NCBI GenBank assembly: GCA_020347625.1
Contig: CP070735.1
Location: 1,013,075 to 1,045,215, forward strand
Direction: 5' to 3'
DNA length: 32,141 nucleotides
Source: Deltaproteobacteria bacterium
Lineage (GTDB): Bacteria; Desulfobacterota; Syntrophobacteria; BM002
Below are positions 16,026 through 23,429 of this stretch, in pieces; the stretch's first letter is position 1, and every line of letters starts with the position of its first letter. The notes below the pieces were generated by a model. The model was not told the origin of the DNA and did no database searches. It was given only the letters and a program-made list of their open reading frames with translations. The position numbers were made by a program, and so were the translations under genes.

Positions 16026-16799
16026 TTACCTGCCAAGGAAAAAAGGAGTTATCTTTACTCCGGTCTCCCTCTGTCCTTGCGATGCGATTTCTTTCAGCCT
16101 TTCTGGAGAAACTAGAGCAATCTGTGTCTTGGGAACAGGTCGGTCAATGGAATATATCTGGGCTTCTATAGGTTGAATTCTTTGTAGTTGTCCAAAATAT
16201 GCTTTAAGGTCTTCTTTAGATACATTGGCCGGACTTCCCTGTATAAAAATGGTCTGAATGTAGATATCGTTCAAAGAACAAAGTAGATTCAACATTTCGG
16301 TAAAATCCACATCCTTAACGGGCCTGTTTATAAGTTTGAATTTTCTTTCTGAGCCGGCGTCAAGCTTGAAAATTGGAATGTCTATTTTCGCAATGCGCTC
16401 TCGGACACTCGGGTTGACCAAACCGCTGGAGTTGGATAAAAGGGCAACTTTTACCCTTGGCCTATGTTGGTTCCTAATTGCTACCACCTCGTCCACCAAC
16501 TCAGCGAACCGAGGGTGAAGGGTGGGTTCTCCATTGCCAGAGAATGTTAAGAAGTCGAATTGGAGTGAAGATTTTGCCGCTTCATCCACTGCTTTCACAA
16601 CATGGTCAAATGTTGGTAAGTCTTCAATATATTTGCTGGTGTCCATTGTAGGCTTTCTCGTCCAGCCGTAATGGCAGTATACGCAATTGAAGGAGCAGAG
16701 TTTGTATTCAGAAGGCATCAGGTTTATGCCAAGAGATTTGCCTAATCTCCTTGAGTTGACGGGTCCGTACAGAATTTCCCTTTGCAAGGGTATGAGCAT
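16026..16799 (-). CDS. Radical SAM protein with YGPVxSRRLGxSLGIN signature
   Basis: A 257-residue radical SAM protein. The cluster motif CSFNCVYC (C35, C39, C42) is preceded by the family opening YGPVNSRRLGKSLGINLMP and followed by FSGNGEPTLHP, the SAM-binding GGE-like segment, and a TxFIQG strand. It belongs to a widespread group of short Fe-S oxidoreductases in anaerobes, often annotated as radical SAM or wybutosine-type proteins, without an established reaction. No auxiliary cluster motif is visible at the C-terminus. It lies on the minus strand with its 3' end facing the ubiA gene and about 90 bp downstream of the methyltransferase gene. Confidence 0.85.
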   Translation of the reverse strand: MLIPLQREILYGPVNSRRLGKSLGINLMPSEYKLCSFNCVYCHYGWTRKPTMDTSKYIEDLPTFDHVVKAVDEAAKSSLQFDFLTFSGNGEPTLHPRFAELVDEVVAIRNQHRPRVKVALLSNSSGLVNPSVRERIAKIDIPIFKLDAGSERKFKLINRPVKDVDFTEMLNLLCSLNDIYIQTIFIQGSPANVSKEDLKAYFGQLQRIQPIEAQIYSIDRPVPKTQIALVSPERLKEIASQGQRETGVKITPFFLGR

Positions 16800-16890
16800 G
16801 ATCAGACCTCCGAACTAATTGAACTCCACACGAACGTTTGAAAGCTTAGCCATTCTCTCCGCTTCGAACTCCAACCCAAATTAGACTTAG

Positions 16891-17442
16891 CTATTTTAAC
16901 TGATATAAATAGATGGGGCTGTTGTGTATGGAGTTGCCAGGGCGCAAGACCTGGTCAGGACTGAAACCCGGCAGATCAAAGTTGCATGAGACCACCACAG
17001 CTCCGGGTTTGAGCTCGGATGTGAGCTTTGCCGATAAATCTTGCATAACGTCGGGAAAAAGATAGCAGAACACAATGTCCGCACCGGACAGGTCTGCCGT
17101 CCAGAAATCTCGCCGCGTGACTTCGATGTGTTTAAATCCAAGACACAACACTTTAGCTTTCAGATAGGCCAGCAGATTCAGTTCGTAGCCGATCGCTTTA
17201 ACACCATAACGTTTCCAGGCCTGTCGCAATACACGTCCATCACCGCAGCCAATATCAATCAGCAGTTGCCCAGGTCGCATCTGCAGGGCGTCCATCACTG
17301 CCGAAATCCTCACCCTGGAGGTCGAGACGTAAAGGGCTCCTCGAGTGGCGGGAAGGACCATGGCGGTGCACAAGACGTAAGCAGCCTTCAGTGCGAACAA
17401 TGTTCCCATCAAAATAAGAAATATCCAGATCCAGGTGTACAT
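16891..17442 (-). CDS. Membrane-anchored class I SAM methyltransferase
   Basis: A 183-residue protein with one N-terminal membrane helix (about 4-27) followed by a Rossmann methyltransferase core. Motif I is LLIDIGCGDGRVL (about 60-72), the acidic residue at the end of strand 2 is in AIGYELN, and motif IV-like DIVFCYLFPDVM is present. The acceptor cannot be predicted; similar small anchored enzymes resemble lipid or lysine methyltransferases. It begins 59 bp after the Tat-type radical SAM gene on the same strand, so an operon with the two flanking radical SAM genes is possible. Confidence 0.8.
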   Translation of the reverse strand: MYTWIWIFLILMGTLFALKAAYVLCTAMVLPATRGALYVSTSRVRISAVMDALQMRPGQLLIDIGCGDGRVLRQAWKRYGVKAIGYELNLLAYLKAKVLCLGFKHIEVTRRDFWTADLSGADIVFCYLFPDVMQDLSAKLTSELKPGAVVVSCNFDLPGFSPDQVLRPGNSIHNSPIYLYQLK

Positions 17443-17501
17443 GTCGTCATAGCATCTGCGTGAGAATTACTGCTCAGCCAGATTGAACCGCCTGCAAAAT
17501 T

Positions 17502-18575
17502 CTAGCGATCCCCCTTTGTTCCGCGCCGTTGCTGTCTAGAGTAAATGTTATAAATTGTCACAGACCTGGGGTCAAGGTTGCTCAGGCCGCATTCCACCGC
17601 CCAAGCCATCGCTTCCAAGAATTCCTCTGCCGTAATTGCACGCCAGATCTCCGGATAGTTATAGGCTTTGTAGTCCACCCGATATTGATTCATGATGTTC
17701 ACATAGGTAGATTTCGGCAGGGTGTCGGCCACCCACTTGACGAACTTCTTTGTCCCGGCCACCCGATTGGGCATGACCAAGTGCCTAATCATCAGCCCAC
17801 GAACGGCAATCCCTCGCTTGTCCACCCGATGCTCTCCCACCTGACGGTTCATTTCAATAATCGCCTTCTTTGTGACCTCTGGATAGTCTGAAGCCCCGGA
17901 GGAATACTTGGCCGCTTTCGCAGATTCCATATATTTCATATCAGGCAGATAGATATCCACTATGCCGTCCAGGAGCTTCAATATCTCAACTCGCTCGTAA
18001 CCACTCGTGTTGTAAACCAAGGGGAGGCGAAGCCCCTTGTGAAAGGCAATCCTCGTGGCATTCAGGATATTGGGCATCACGTGGGTGGGAGTTACCAGGT
18101 TGATGTTGTGACAGCCGATCTTCTGGAGGTGGATCATCAGATCCGCCAGGTGCTCATCGCGAATTTCCTTGCCTTGGCCCTCATGGGCAATGGGCCAGTT
18201 CTGGCAGAAAACACAGCGGAGGTTGCAGTTGGAGAAAAAAATGGTGCCGGAGCCGCCTCGGCCAACCAACGAAACCTCTTCGCCGAAATGTGGCTGGGCA
18301 ACATAAACCATGACTTTGGCAGGGGCACGACAGAACCCCCGTTCACCATCTTGCCGATTAGCCCCACACTGTCGGGGACAAAGTTGACATTCTGCGAAGA
18401 TGGAATAGGCCTGCTCAACCCTTAGAGCCAATTCGCCCTCTACTTCCAACTTCGCATAGGCTGGATACTGTAGCTCTGCGTTGCTCAGCGCTCCATAAAG
18501 GGAACTGGGCGGAATGAGTAGCGAGCCACCTAAGACTAGAGAGCATTTAATGAAATCTCTACGCGTGATTTCCAT
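17502..18575 (-). CDS. Radical SAM protein (PflA-like/AmmeMemoRadiSam type) with Tat-like signal
   Basis: A 357-residue protein with an N-terminal twin-arginine motif RRDFIK (residues 5-10) and a hydrophobic stretch ending near 30. It then has a CxxCxxxC plus C segment (C63, C66, C70, C82: ECQLCPRQCG...GFC), as in PflA-like PqqE/AmmeMemo relatives, and the radical SAM cluster CNLRCVFC (C117, C121, C124) followed by QNWPIAHEGQGK. Later LVTPTHVMPNI and YNTSGYE match the family. The reaction is unknown. Export of a radical SAM enzyme is unexpected because it needs low-potential electrons, which makes the signal notable. A weak alternative is that the N-terminus is only an anchor. Confidence 0.85.
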   Translation of the reverse strand: MEITRRDFIKCSLVLGGSLLIPPSSLYGALSNAELQYPAYAKLEVEGELALRVEQAYSIFAECQLCPRQCGANRQDGERGFCRAPAKVMVYVAQPHFGEEVSLVGRGGSGTIFFSNCNLRCVFCQNWPIAHEGQGKEIRDEHLADLMIHLQKIGCHNINLVTPTHVMPNILNATRIAFHKGLRLPLVYNTSGYERVEILKLLDGIVDIYLPDMKYMESAKAAKYSSGASDYPEVTKKAIIEMNRQVGEHRVDKRGIAVRGLMIRHLVMPNRVAGTKKFVKWVADTLPKSTYVNIMNQYRVDYKAYNYPEIWRAITAEEFLEAMAWAVECGLSNLDPRSVTIYNIYSRQQRRGTKGDR

Positions 18576-18663
18576 ATAGAGAATCTACCATCGAAAAGGA
18601 TGAAGAGGAAGAGTTTTAACCGTGGGCTGTTCTGGCAGTCTCAGTAGTGACAAGCATGCGAAG

Positions 18664-18739
18664 GAGGTATAAGGTGTAAGGTGCAGGGAAAGAAGGAATA
18701 TTAAGAATTTATTTTACCATGTACCTTGAACCCTGTACC
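18664..18739. repeat. Inverted heptad arrays (aaggtgt / accttga)
   Basis: Three in-phase units GAGGTAT, AAGGTGT and AAGGTGC (18664-18684) face three units ACCATGT, ACCTTGA and ACCCTGT (18716-18736), with about 31 bp of AT-rich sequence between. The arms are complementary enough to form a long imperfect hairpin. It occupies the gap between the Tat-type radical SAM gene and the zinc-ribbon gene. Confidence 0.75.
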
Positions 18740-18819
18740 TTTTCCTGGGTAGAGCTCTAAGCCAGCTCCTTATATTCTTTACTTACTATCTGGGAATCAC
18801 TTGGCCAAAAGAATCAAAG

Positions 18820-19047
18820 CTAGGCAGCTTCTCCCTTTTTGGAAATCTTCCTGGCCTTACTAACCTCGCCAACAAATTCAATTGTGCCACAGTCCAAACA
18901 CATTATTGAAATGATTGGGACGTATCCGGTGTGAAGCGTCATAAATTTTGGGTTCTCAACGTAGAAGTGGATTCGACCTGTGGATTGGACTCGGCCAGTT
19001 TCTAGGGTAGAACTTCCGCAACGATAACAAGTTTTTTCAGCAGCCAT
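18820..19047 (-). CDS. Small zinc-ribbon protein
   Basis: A 75-residue protein with two CxxC knuckles (C7/C10 in CYRCGSSTLE and C50/C53 in IMCLDCGTIEFVG), 40 residues apart. This suggests a single zinc ribbon with a beta-hairpin insert, and a lysine-rich tail. No named family is recognised. A start seven codons upstream (19068) is open, but AAAGGAG seven bases before the ATG at 19047 decides. It is a stand-alone minus-strand gene between two repeat- or structure-rich gaps. Confidence 0.7.
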   Translation of the reverse strand: MAAEKTCYRCGSSTLETGRVQSTGRIHFYVENPKFMTLHTGYVPIISIMCLDCGTIEFVGEVSKARKISKKGEAA

Positions 19048-19411
19048 GCGATAACTCCTTTCTTTCAAAGAACTACCTGAGATCTACTGAGCTTGCCAGT
19101 GCTGGTCTCAGCAAATTCCCGTAAAGGTAAGTTGTGACGCCCCTGGGGGTCGATTGCAATCAATGGCCAGCATGGACTTCTGCCAAAAAATGGCAATTCA
19201 TTGCCCATAAGGGGACATTTGAGTCAGCGATAGCAGGCCCAAAGCCTTGCGAGTAGGCTCTATGCAAAATCCGTCCCAAGACGAGGCTATAGGTGTTTTA
19301 AGCTAAGGAATTCTGGAAAGGATGAAGCTTCAGACTAATGGGATCTGACAAACGATCAAAAGAAGCGGGGCGAATTGCTGCTTCACGGTGTTGCGACAGC
19401 ATTAATGATGG
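19048..19411. other. Gene-free gap, no recognised element
   Basis: 364 bp between the DUF922 gene and the zinc-ribbon gene. Unlike most longer gaps in this window it shows no 7- or 8-bp array. A GGCCCAAAGCCTTGCGAGTAGGC segment lies near 19230 (described, not matched to a riboswitch family). The promoter of the zinc-ribbon gene should lie here but was not identified. Confidence 0.4.
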
Positions 19412-19987
19412 TCAGGGGAAAATGGCTCCCTGAGTCTCGCCGAAATTCGTCCTGGCATCATACTCTTTCTCCTCATTAGCATATTGCTCAAGAATACGGT
19501 AACCTAAACCGTTGGCCTCTTCACCAAGTTCTTCACATGTTTTGCGGGGAGTCAAGACAGCTATGGCCTGTTCAATTTCGGCTGCGGCCTTTATGCCAAA
19601 ATCTCTGTGCCCATCTTCATGCACCTTCAATGCACGGATGTATATATCCCACCTGTCCCGCAAATCATATGGCGCACCAGCGTAATTGATCCATCTTGGC
19701 ATTCTATAAACAATATGAACAGCCGTTGTTACTGAATGAATGGCGCAGCCCCCCTCTGACGCGTTATACTGATAATTCCACCTCACGCGCCAACTTGTAA
19801 ATGCATCGTATGTCTTCCCGTTCGTCCATTTGATGCCAAACCGGCTCATCTGCTGCCTGAGCTCGTTTGCACTGTTACCTTTTATATCGTAGTAGTCGTA
19901 TTTGATAATAACTTTTGGTTCTGCCCGGACCAGGGACGCGAGAGATATGAGACATATGATCAAGATGCTTTGCGGACAGTACTTCAA
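19412..19987 (-). CDS. Secreted DUF922 putative zinc protease
   Basis: A 191-residue exported protein with a signal peptide (about 1-22, cleavage near VRA/EPK) and the DUF922 pattern: YDYYDIKGNSANELRQQM near 30-47, then KVHEDGHRDFG with an HExxH-like zinc site (H123, E124, H127). The family (COG5661) is predicted to be a secreted zinc-dependent protease, not well characterised experimentally. Two cysteines (C81 and C154) could form a disulfide in the periplasm. It lies 29 bp downstream of the DUF5329 gene on the same strand, so the two are likely co-transcribed. Confidence 0.82.
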   Translation of the reverse strand: MKYCPQSILIICLISLASLVRAEPKVIIKYDYYDIKGNSANELRQQMSRFGIKWTNGKTYDAFTSWRVRWNYQYNASEGGCAIHSVTTAVHIVYRMPRWINYAGAPYDLRDRWDIYIRALKVHEDGHRDFGIKAAAEIEQAIAVLTPRKTCEELGEEANGLGYRILEQYANEEKEYDARTNFGETQGAIFP

Positions 19988-20016
19988 GTATTTTTTCTCC
20001 TACGGCATCAGAACAG

Positions 20017-20403
20017 CTAGTTGCCTTTAAACTTGTCTCTACGGTAGTTGGTGAGCTCCGTCATTAACCAGTCTGCGGTGGGTTTCTTTAGATTGTCTGC
20101 ACATTGGACAAAGTATGGTTTGCCGCTGATTAGGCTCCTGGTTGCGCACCGTTCGATAAAAGCCTCGGCCGTATTGATATCTCTTTTAGCATGTTCGTAT
20201 TTTGTTTTTATGTGCTGAGCAGCATCCTTCGAATCGTACGCCACGTCGTTGCGGATGAATTTGCAGTTAGATTCTTGGATGTATTTTAATAAGTGATTGA
20301 TCGTGCTCTCCAAAGAAGTCTCACCAGAGAGCAGATTTGCAGGCAGAAAGACAGCGAGGCTCAGGAAAGTAATCCATGTTATGAATTTTAGTCTTTTTTG
20401 CAT
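20017..20403 (-). CDS. DUF5329-like exported protein
   Basis: A 128-residue protein from the ATG at 20403, with an N-terminal signal sequence (MQKRLKFITWITFLSLAVFL) and a mature part that matches the DUF5329 pattern: INHLLKYIQESNCKFIRNDVAYDSKDAAQHIKTKYEHA (in family terms F.RNG..Y...EAA.HL..KY) and GKPYFVQC near the end. Function unknown; periplasmic by signal peptide. A TTG at 20436 overlapping the upstream stop would give 139 residues and possible translational coupling. Neither start has a good ribosome-binding site. Confidence 0.65.
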   Translation of the reverse strand: MQKRLKFITWITFLSLAVFLPANLLSGETSLESTINHLLKYIQESNCKFIRNDVAYDSKDAAQHIKTKYEHAKRDINTAEAFIERCATRSLISGKPYFVQCADNLKKPTADWLMTELTNYRRDKFKGN

Positions 20404-20432
20404 GGTGGCGAGCCGGAGAAAAAACGTCAGCT

Positions 20433-20816
20433 TCAACGAGTTGTTGGTTGCTGGGTTTTACGTTCCCAGAGTGGCTGTGAACGAAATCCATATAGGTAAA
20501 GAGCTACATATCCTGGAATGATGATGCCATAGCCGATCAATATTGCCACCAGGTCCACGGGTTGGAAAACGGCTGATTCGGGTGGGATCAGGTTATAGAA
20601 GCCGTCCCAGAGCACGATAACGAAAAACCAGATTTTCCAGAGATTATGATGACCAATTGGCCGTTTGAAGGCATAGCCATATATTCCAAGCAAGGCGACC
20701 ATTGAAATTGGAACGTCGAGATAGTGAAGGACTCCCTCCAGCGGCCCGGAAAAGGTGATAGCGTAGAAAACTAAGAGAAGCCCAGTCAGTATGAAGAAGT
20801 ATATTTTCCAACCCAT
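20433..20816 (-). CDS. Small four-helix membrane protein, unknown
   Basis: A roughly 127-residue, very hydrophobic protein with four predicted membrane helices (about 3-21, 32-50, 63-80 and 88-113) and a short charged tail. The pattern, including a GHHNLWKIWFFV segment and WDGFYNLIPPE, does not match a family I can name with confidence. The ATG at 20816 is the first in frame; a TTG at 20831 is open, but its GAGGG is too close. The stop overlaps the TTG candidate start of the next gene, so the two may be coupled. Confidence 0.6.
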   Translation of the reverse strand: MGWKIYFFILTGLLLVFYAITFSGPLEGVLHYLDVPISMVALLGIYGYAFKRPIGHHNLWKIWFFVIVLWDGFYNLIPPESAVFQPVDLVAILIGYGIIIPGYVALYLYGFRSQPLWERKTQQPTTR

Positions 20817-20948
20817 GACTTCGCTTGACAACCCTCCCTCATTATCTCCAGAGCGCCACTATTGCAGTAGCCTTGGTGAAGGCTGGTTCCAGGTTCCGCT
20901 ACAATGACCCAAAGAGATACTCCCAACAAGCTTGATTGGTTCAGTGTT

Positions 20949-21428
20949 TCAACCGGTATCTCCGGTGCTGGAACCGGAACTATCGTGATAGATAATTTTT
21001 TTGATGCGAGTGTCTTTTGCAATCTTAAAGGTGGATGAGAATTCCAGCACAGCTTTTTCCGCTTCATCGTAAACGGTGGCTTGACCCTGCAGTGTTCTTC
21101 CTTCTTGGCTGGTAACCCTTGCCTTGGCGGTGACAACCCCTTTTTTCACCGGATAGAGGAATTTCGTCTGAAGTGAAATGGTCGCAAAATGAGTTTGAGG
21201 GGGGACTATGCTCTTGATGGCCATAACAACTGCGGTATCCGCCAAACTCACCAAGGCACCACCGTGCATTAGCCCGCCACCTTGGGCGAAATCAATGAGG
21301 AAAGGCATGGTCAATGTTGCACGACCGTCTGAAGCTTCGACGATCTCCATATTGAGCAACCGCTCAAATGGTGCACAACTAATCCAACCTTCCATGCCAA
21401 ATTGGTGTGGTCCAGTCAATGGAGCCAT
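20949..21428 (-). CDS. PaaI-family hotdog thioesterase
   Basis: A 159-residue hotdog-fold acyl-CoA thioesterase. The central FAQGGGLMHGGALVSLADTAVVMAI (about 47-71, quoted by its key residues H55, G56, G57 and D64) is the PaaI active-site helix region. The strand pattern RATLTMPF and FLYPVKKGVVTAKARV fits. It hydrolyses acyl- or aryl-CoA thioesters in the cytosol, often as a clean-up activity in aromatic or fatty acid metabolism. The C-terminal KDTRIKKIIYHDSSGSSTGDTG tail is not conserved in the family. It follows the YqgE/AlgH gene after a repeat-filled 58-bp gap. Confidence 0.88.
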   Translation of the reverse strand: MAPLTGPHQFGMEGWISCAPFERLLNMEIVEASDGRATLTMPFLIDFAQGGGLMHGGALVSLADTAVVMAIKSIVPPQTHFATISLQTKFLYPVKKGVVTAKARVTSQEGRTLQGQATVYDEAEKAVLEFSSTFKIAKDTRIKKIIYHDSSGSSTGDTG

Positions 21429-21440
21429 ATTCTCATTTCC

Positions 21441-21530
21441 GATTGTAGATTGTAGATTGAGGTCGCATACTTTCCTTACTGTGTAGTTATAAGCTCTTAA
21501 ATCTTAAATCTGCATTCTGAAATCCAAAAT
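21441..21530. repeat. Inverted heptad arrays running into the yqgE-like gene
   Basis: Three in-phase units GATTGTA/GATTGAG (21441-21461) face five in-phase units of the CTTAAAT/CTGAAAT type (21496-21530). The second array lies inside the reading frame of the YqgE/AlgH-like gene and encodes about its last 11-14 residues, and the stop codon at 21487 lies between the arms. Confidence 0.75.
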
Positions 21531-22320
21531 CGTTGTGCTTCAGCAGACCCTTGCAGTTAACCTGCACTGATCCTGTCACAATTGGAGTGCCGGGATCAGA
21601 GTTGACCCACAGAACGCTACTCCGGCGAATAAGTTCTGGCCAAATCTTAGAGGGCGCTTCATTGAAAACAGTCTCCGCATCAGCTTCCAAGATGTGCCAG
21701 GCGCCTCTCGAAACTTCGTGGTCGAGTTGGCCGGGAGCCCAGCCAGCATGGCCGGCATAGACACGAAACCGCTCTCGCGGGTCAGCATCGCCAATCATAC
21801 GCTCGAGCACTGTCCGGCTCGAGCTGACGTAGATATCATTGAATATTTTATGAGCATTCTCCGGCTTACTGGCAGATCGTACCAGCATGAACAGATCTCT
21901 TCTGGCGACCGGACCGCCAAGGAACACGGTGTCCGTTCGCTTCTGCAGTTCTTTTATCTGGGGAAACACCTTGGAAAGTTTCACCTCACTGGGTCGGTTG
22001 ATGACCAAACCCATGGCGCCGTGTCGTTCGTATTCAATTAGCAGGACGACGGTTTCCGCAAACGATGGATCAGTTAGGCTACGACTGGCAACGAGGAATT
22101 TTCCTTTGGAAAGTTGCGCTTCAGGGCGGGGACTATCCGACGTAAGTGAAGAGACCAGAAACTGTGCAGGCAACAGATCAGTATATTGACCGGAAAACTT
22201 CTGCATGATCAATGGCTTTCCAGTCAGCAAAGCGAGCACTATCAACACAATCCCGAGTGCAAGTGTTAATGACTCTCTACGAATTCTCCAATTGTTCCTA
22301 AAACAAGTATTTGGTTTCAT
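21487..22320 (-). CDS. YqgE/AlgH-family protein with N-terminal membrane segment
   Basis: A 277-residue protein whose middle is a YqgE/AlgH (DUF179) domain: KGKFLVASRSLTDPSFAETVVLLIEYERHGAMGLVINRP (about 72-110; key GxxLxA and GAxGLVxNRP), FLGGPV, and RVYAGHAGWAPGQLDHEVSRGAWH. The family usually has about 185-190 residues and no membrane segment. Here an extra N-terminus carries one helix (about 18-40) and a linker. AlgH was linked to alginate regulation in Pseudomonas, but the molecular role is unknown. The C-terminal end beyond NCKG is encoded by heptad repeats and is probably not functional. Confidence 0.85.
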   Translation of the reverse strand: MKPNTCFRNNWRIRRESLTLALGIVLIVLALLTGKPLIMQKFSGQYTDLLPAQFLVSSLTSDSPRPEAQLSKGKFLVASRSLTDPSFAETVVLLIEYERHGAMGLVINRPSEVKLSKVFPQIKELQKRTDTVFLGGPVARRDLFMLVRSASKPENAHKIFNDIYVSSSRTVLERMIGDADPRERFRVYAGHAGWAPGQLDHEVSRGAWHILEADAETVFNEAPSKIWPELIRRSSVLWVNSDPGTPIVTGSVQVNCKGLLKHNDFGFQNADLRFKSL

Positions 22321-22540
22321 GATTATTATTCAAGGTGTTTACATGGGTTCTGATTCTTGCAGACGGTTGACTCTGGAGAGCTGACCGGCAACGATTAAAG
22401 TTTTGTTAGCTCTATGTTTTCCATCCTCTTATAGAACAAGAATAACAGGAAAATTCCAGTCATGCCGTAAAAAAGATACGTCTATTACCTTTGCTTAGCA
22501 TGCTGTCGATACTAGATTTCGATATTCTCTTTTATTTTTT
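22321..22540. other. Gene-free gap upstream of the yqgE-like gene
   Basis: 220 bp with no credible gene or strong hairpin before the element that starts at 22541. It may hold the promoter of the minus-strand YqgE/AlgH gene. Confidence 0.35.
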
Positions 22541-22775
22541 AACCACGGAGACACGGAGAGCACAGAGTCCGTTTTCTATTTTGCCCGATCGGGAGACGGC
22601 GATCGGGCAAAAGATCGCAGCCCTCCGGGCACGATCTAGCAACCGCATGTCTTCATATCATCGGTTGGCGCCGACTAAAGAGCATTCGCCGCAGGCGGAG
22701 GCTCTTTTCCCTGGCCGTCGTCTCCCGGCCAGGGAAAAATCACCCCTCTCTGTGTCCTCTGTGCCTCTGTGGTGC
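22541..22775. repeat. Nested inverted element with five hairpins and complementary loops
   Basis: Outer arms ACCACGGAGACACGGAG... (22541-22569) and ...CCTCTGTGCCTCTGTGGTG (22744-22774) are imperfect inverted repeats of an 8-bp-like word. Inside are five stems. H1: 12 bp, 22579-22590 with 22601-22612. H2: AGATCG (22612-22617) with CGATCT (22632-22637), enclosing GCCC/GGGC. H3: CAACCG with CGGTTG, 22640-22645 and 22662-22667. H4: GAGC/GCTC enclosing CGCC/GGCG, 22680-22704. H5: 12 bp, 22705-22716 with 22727-22738. The loop of H1 (GGGAGACGGC) and the loop of H5 (GTCGTCTCCC) are fully complementary if one G-U is allowed. An overlapping 99-codon frame is not a gene. 22776-22932 holds nothing else. 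Confidence 0.85.
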
Positions 22776-22932
22776 CTGCCCTATTTTTAATGTGGAGCAA
22801 AGTAAGTAATCGGAAATATATTATGCCTTGAGTTTCTCTTCAGGAGAAAATAGAGGGAATACTGTCTACTGACATTAAAAAGATATCCAAGGCTACCGCA
22901 AGTGGTCTGGTGGTTGATAGTTCAGATACCCA

Positions 22933-23301
22933 TTACTGATTTTGCTTCATGCTCTTTCTCATTGAAGCGGAGGCAACGTAGTCTCTACTTTGCAGTATGG
23001 TTAGGGCAAGGACACCCAGGATGAAACCACCATAATGGCCAATGCACATCGCCCATCCTTTGCTAGTTTCAGCCCAAAGATATGTTACCAAAGGCATCAA
23101 GGCTGAGGCTATGCCTGTCAGCAAACATACGCGGGCGACGAGTCTCGCAAGACCGGGTTTATCAGTCACGTACTGGGCTGTGCGCTCGTTATAACCTGCA
23201 ATGAGGTGCATTTTACCTTTCACACCAATGGCGTAAGCGAAAATAAACATCAAAACCGCAATACCTTCCATAATAAAAATCTCAATGATTTTTCCAAACA
23301 T
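22933..23301 (-). CDS. DUF3784-like small membrane protein
   Basis: A 122-residue protein with three hydrophobic helices (about 8-26, 55-78 and 85-104) and the segment KMHLIAGYNERTAQYVTDKPGLARL, which resembles the LIAGYNTM/KYD motif of DUF3784 proteins. Function unknown, presumably inner-membrane. GGGAGGA lies about ten bases before the ATG. It lies about 130 bp downstream of the DUF4203 gene on the same strand. Confidence 0.65.
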   Translation of the reverse strand: MFGKIIEIFIMEGIAVLMFIFAYAIGVKGKMHLIAGYNERTAQYVTDKPGLARLVARVCLLTGIASALMPLVTYLWAETSKGWAMCIGHYGGFILGVLALTILQSRDYVASASMRKSMKQNQ

Positions 23302-23429
23302 AGGATAGTCTGTCCTCCCTTGCCATATTAGAACCTGGGCAAACGGTCGGAAAGTCTTAAAAGCAAATACTTACGATCTATAAAGCTTTATTGCGACCTA
23401 TCTCACCTTCCAAAACGGTTTGGAGAGGT

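Noticed and set aside
19225-19275. GCCCAAAGCC...GGC segment resembling part of a GEMM (c-di-GMP) riboswitch
   Set aside because: The conserved core and tetraloop-receptor parts could not be aligned and the position relative to a gene start is poor.
22491-22790. 99-codon plus-strand frame
   Set aside because: It runs straight through the hairpin element and its arms, has no homology or ribosome-binding site, and is explained by the repeat structure.
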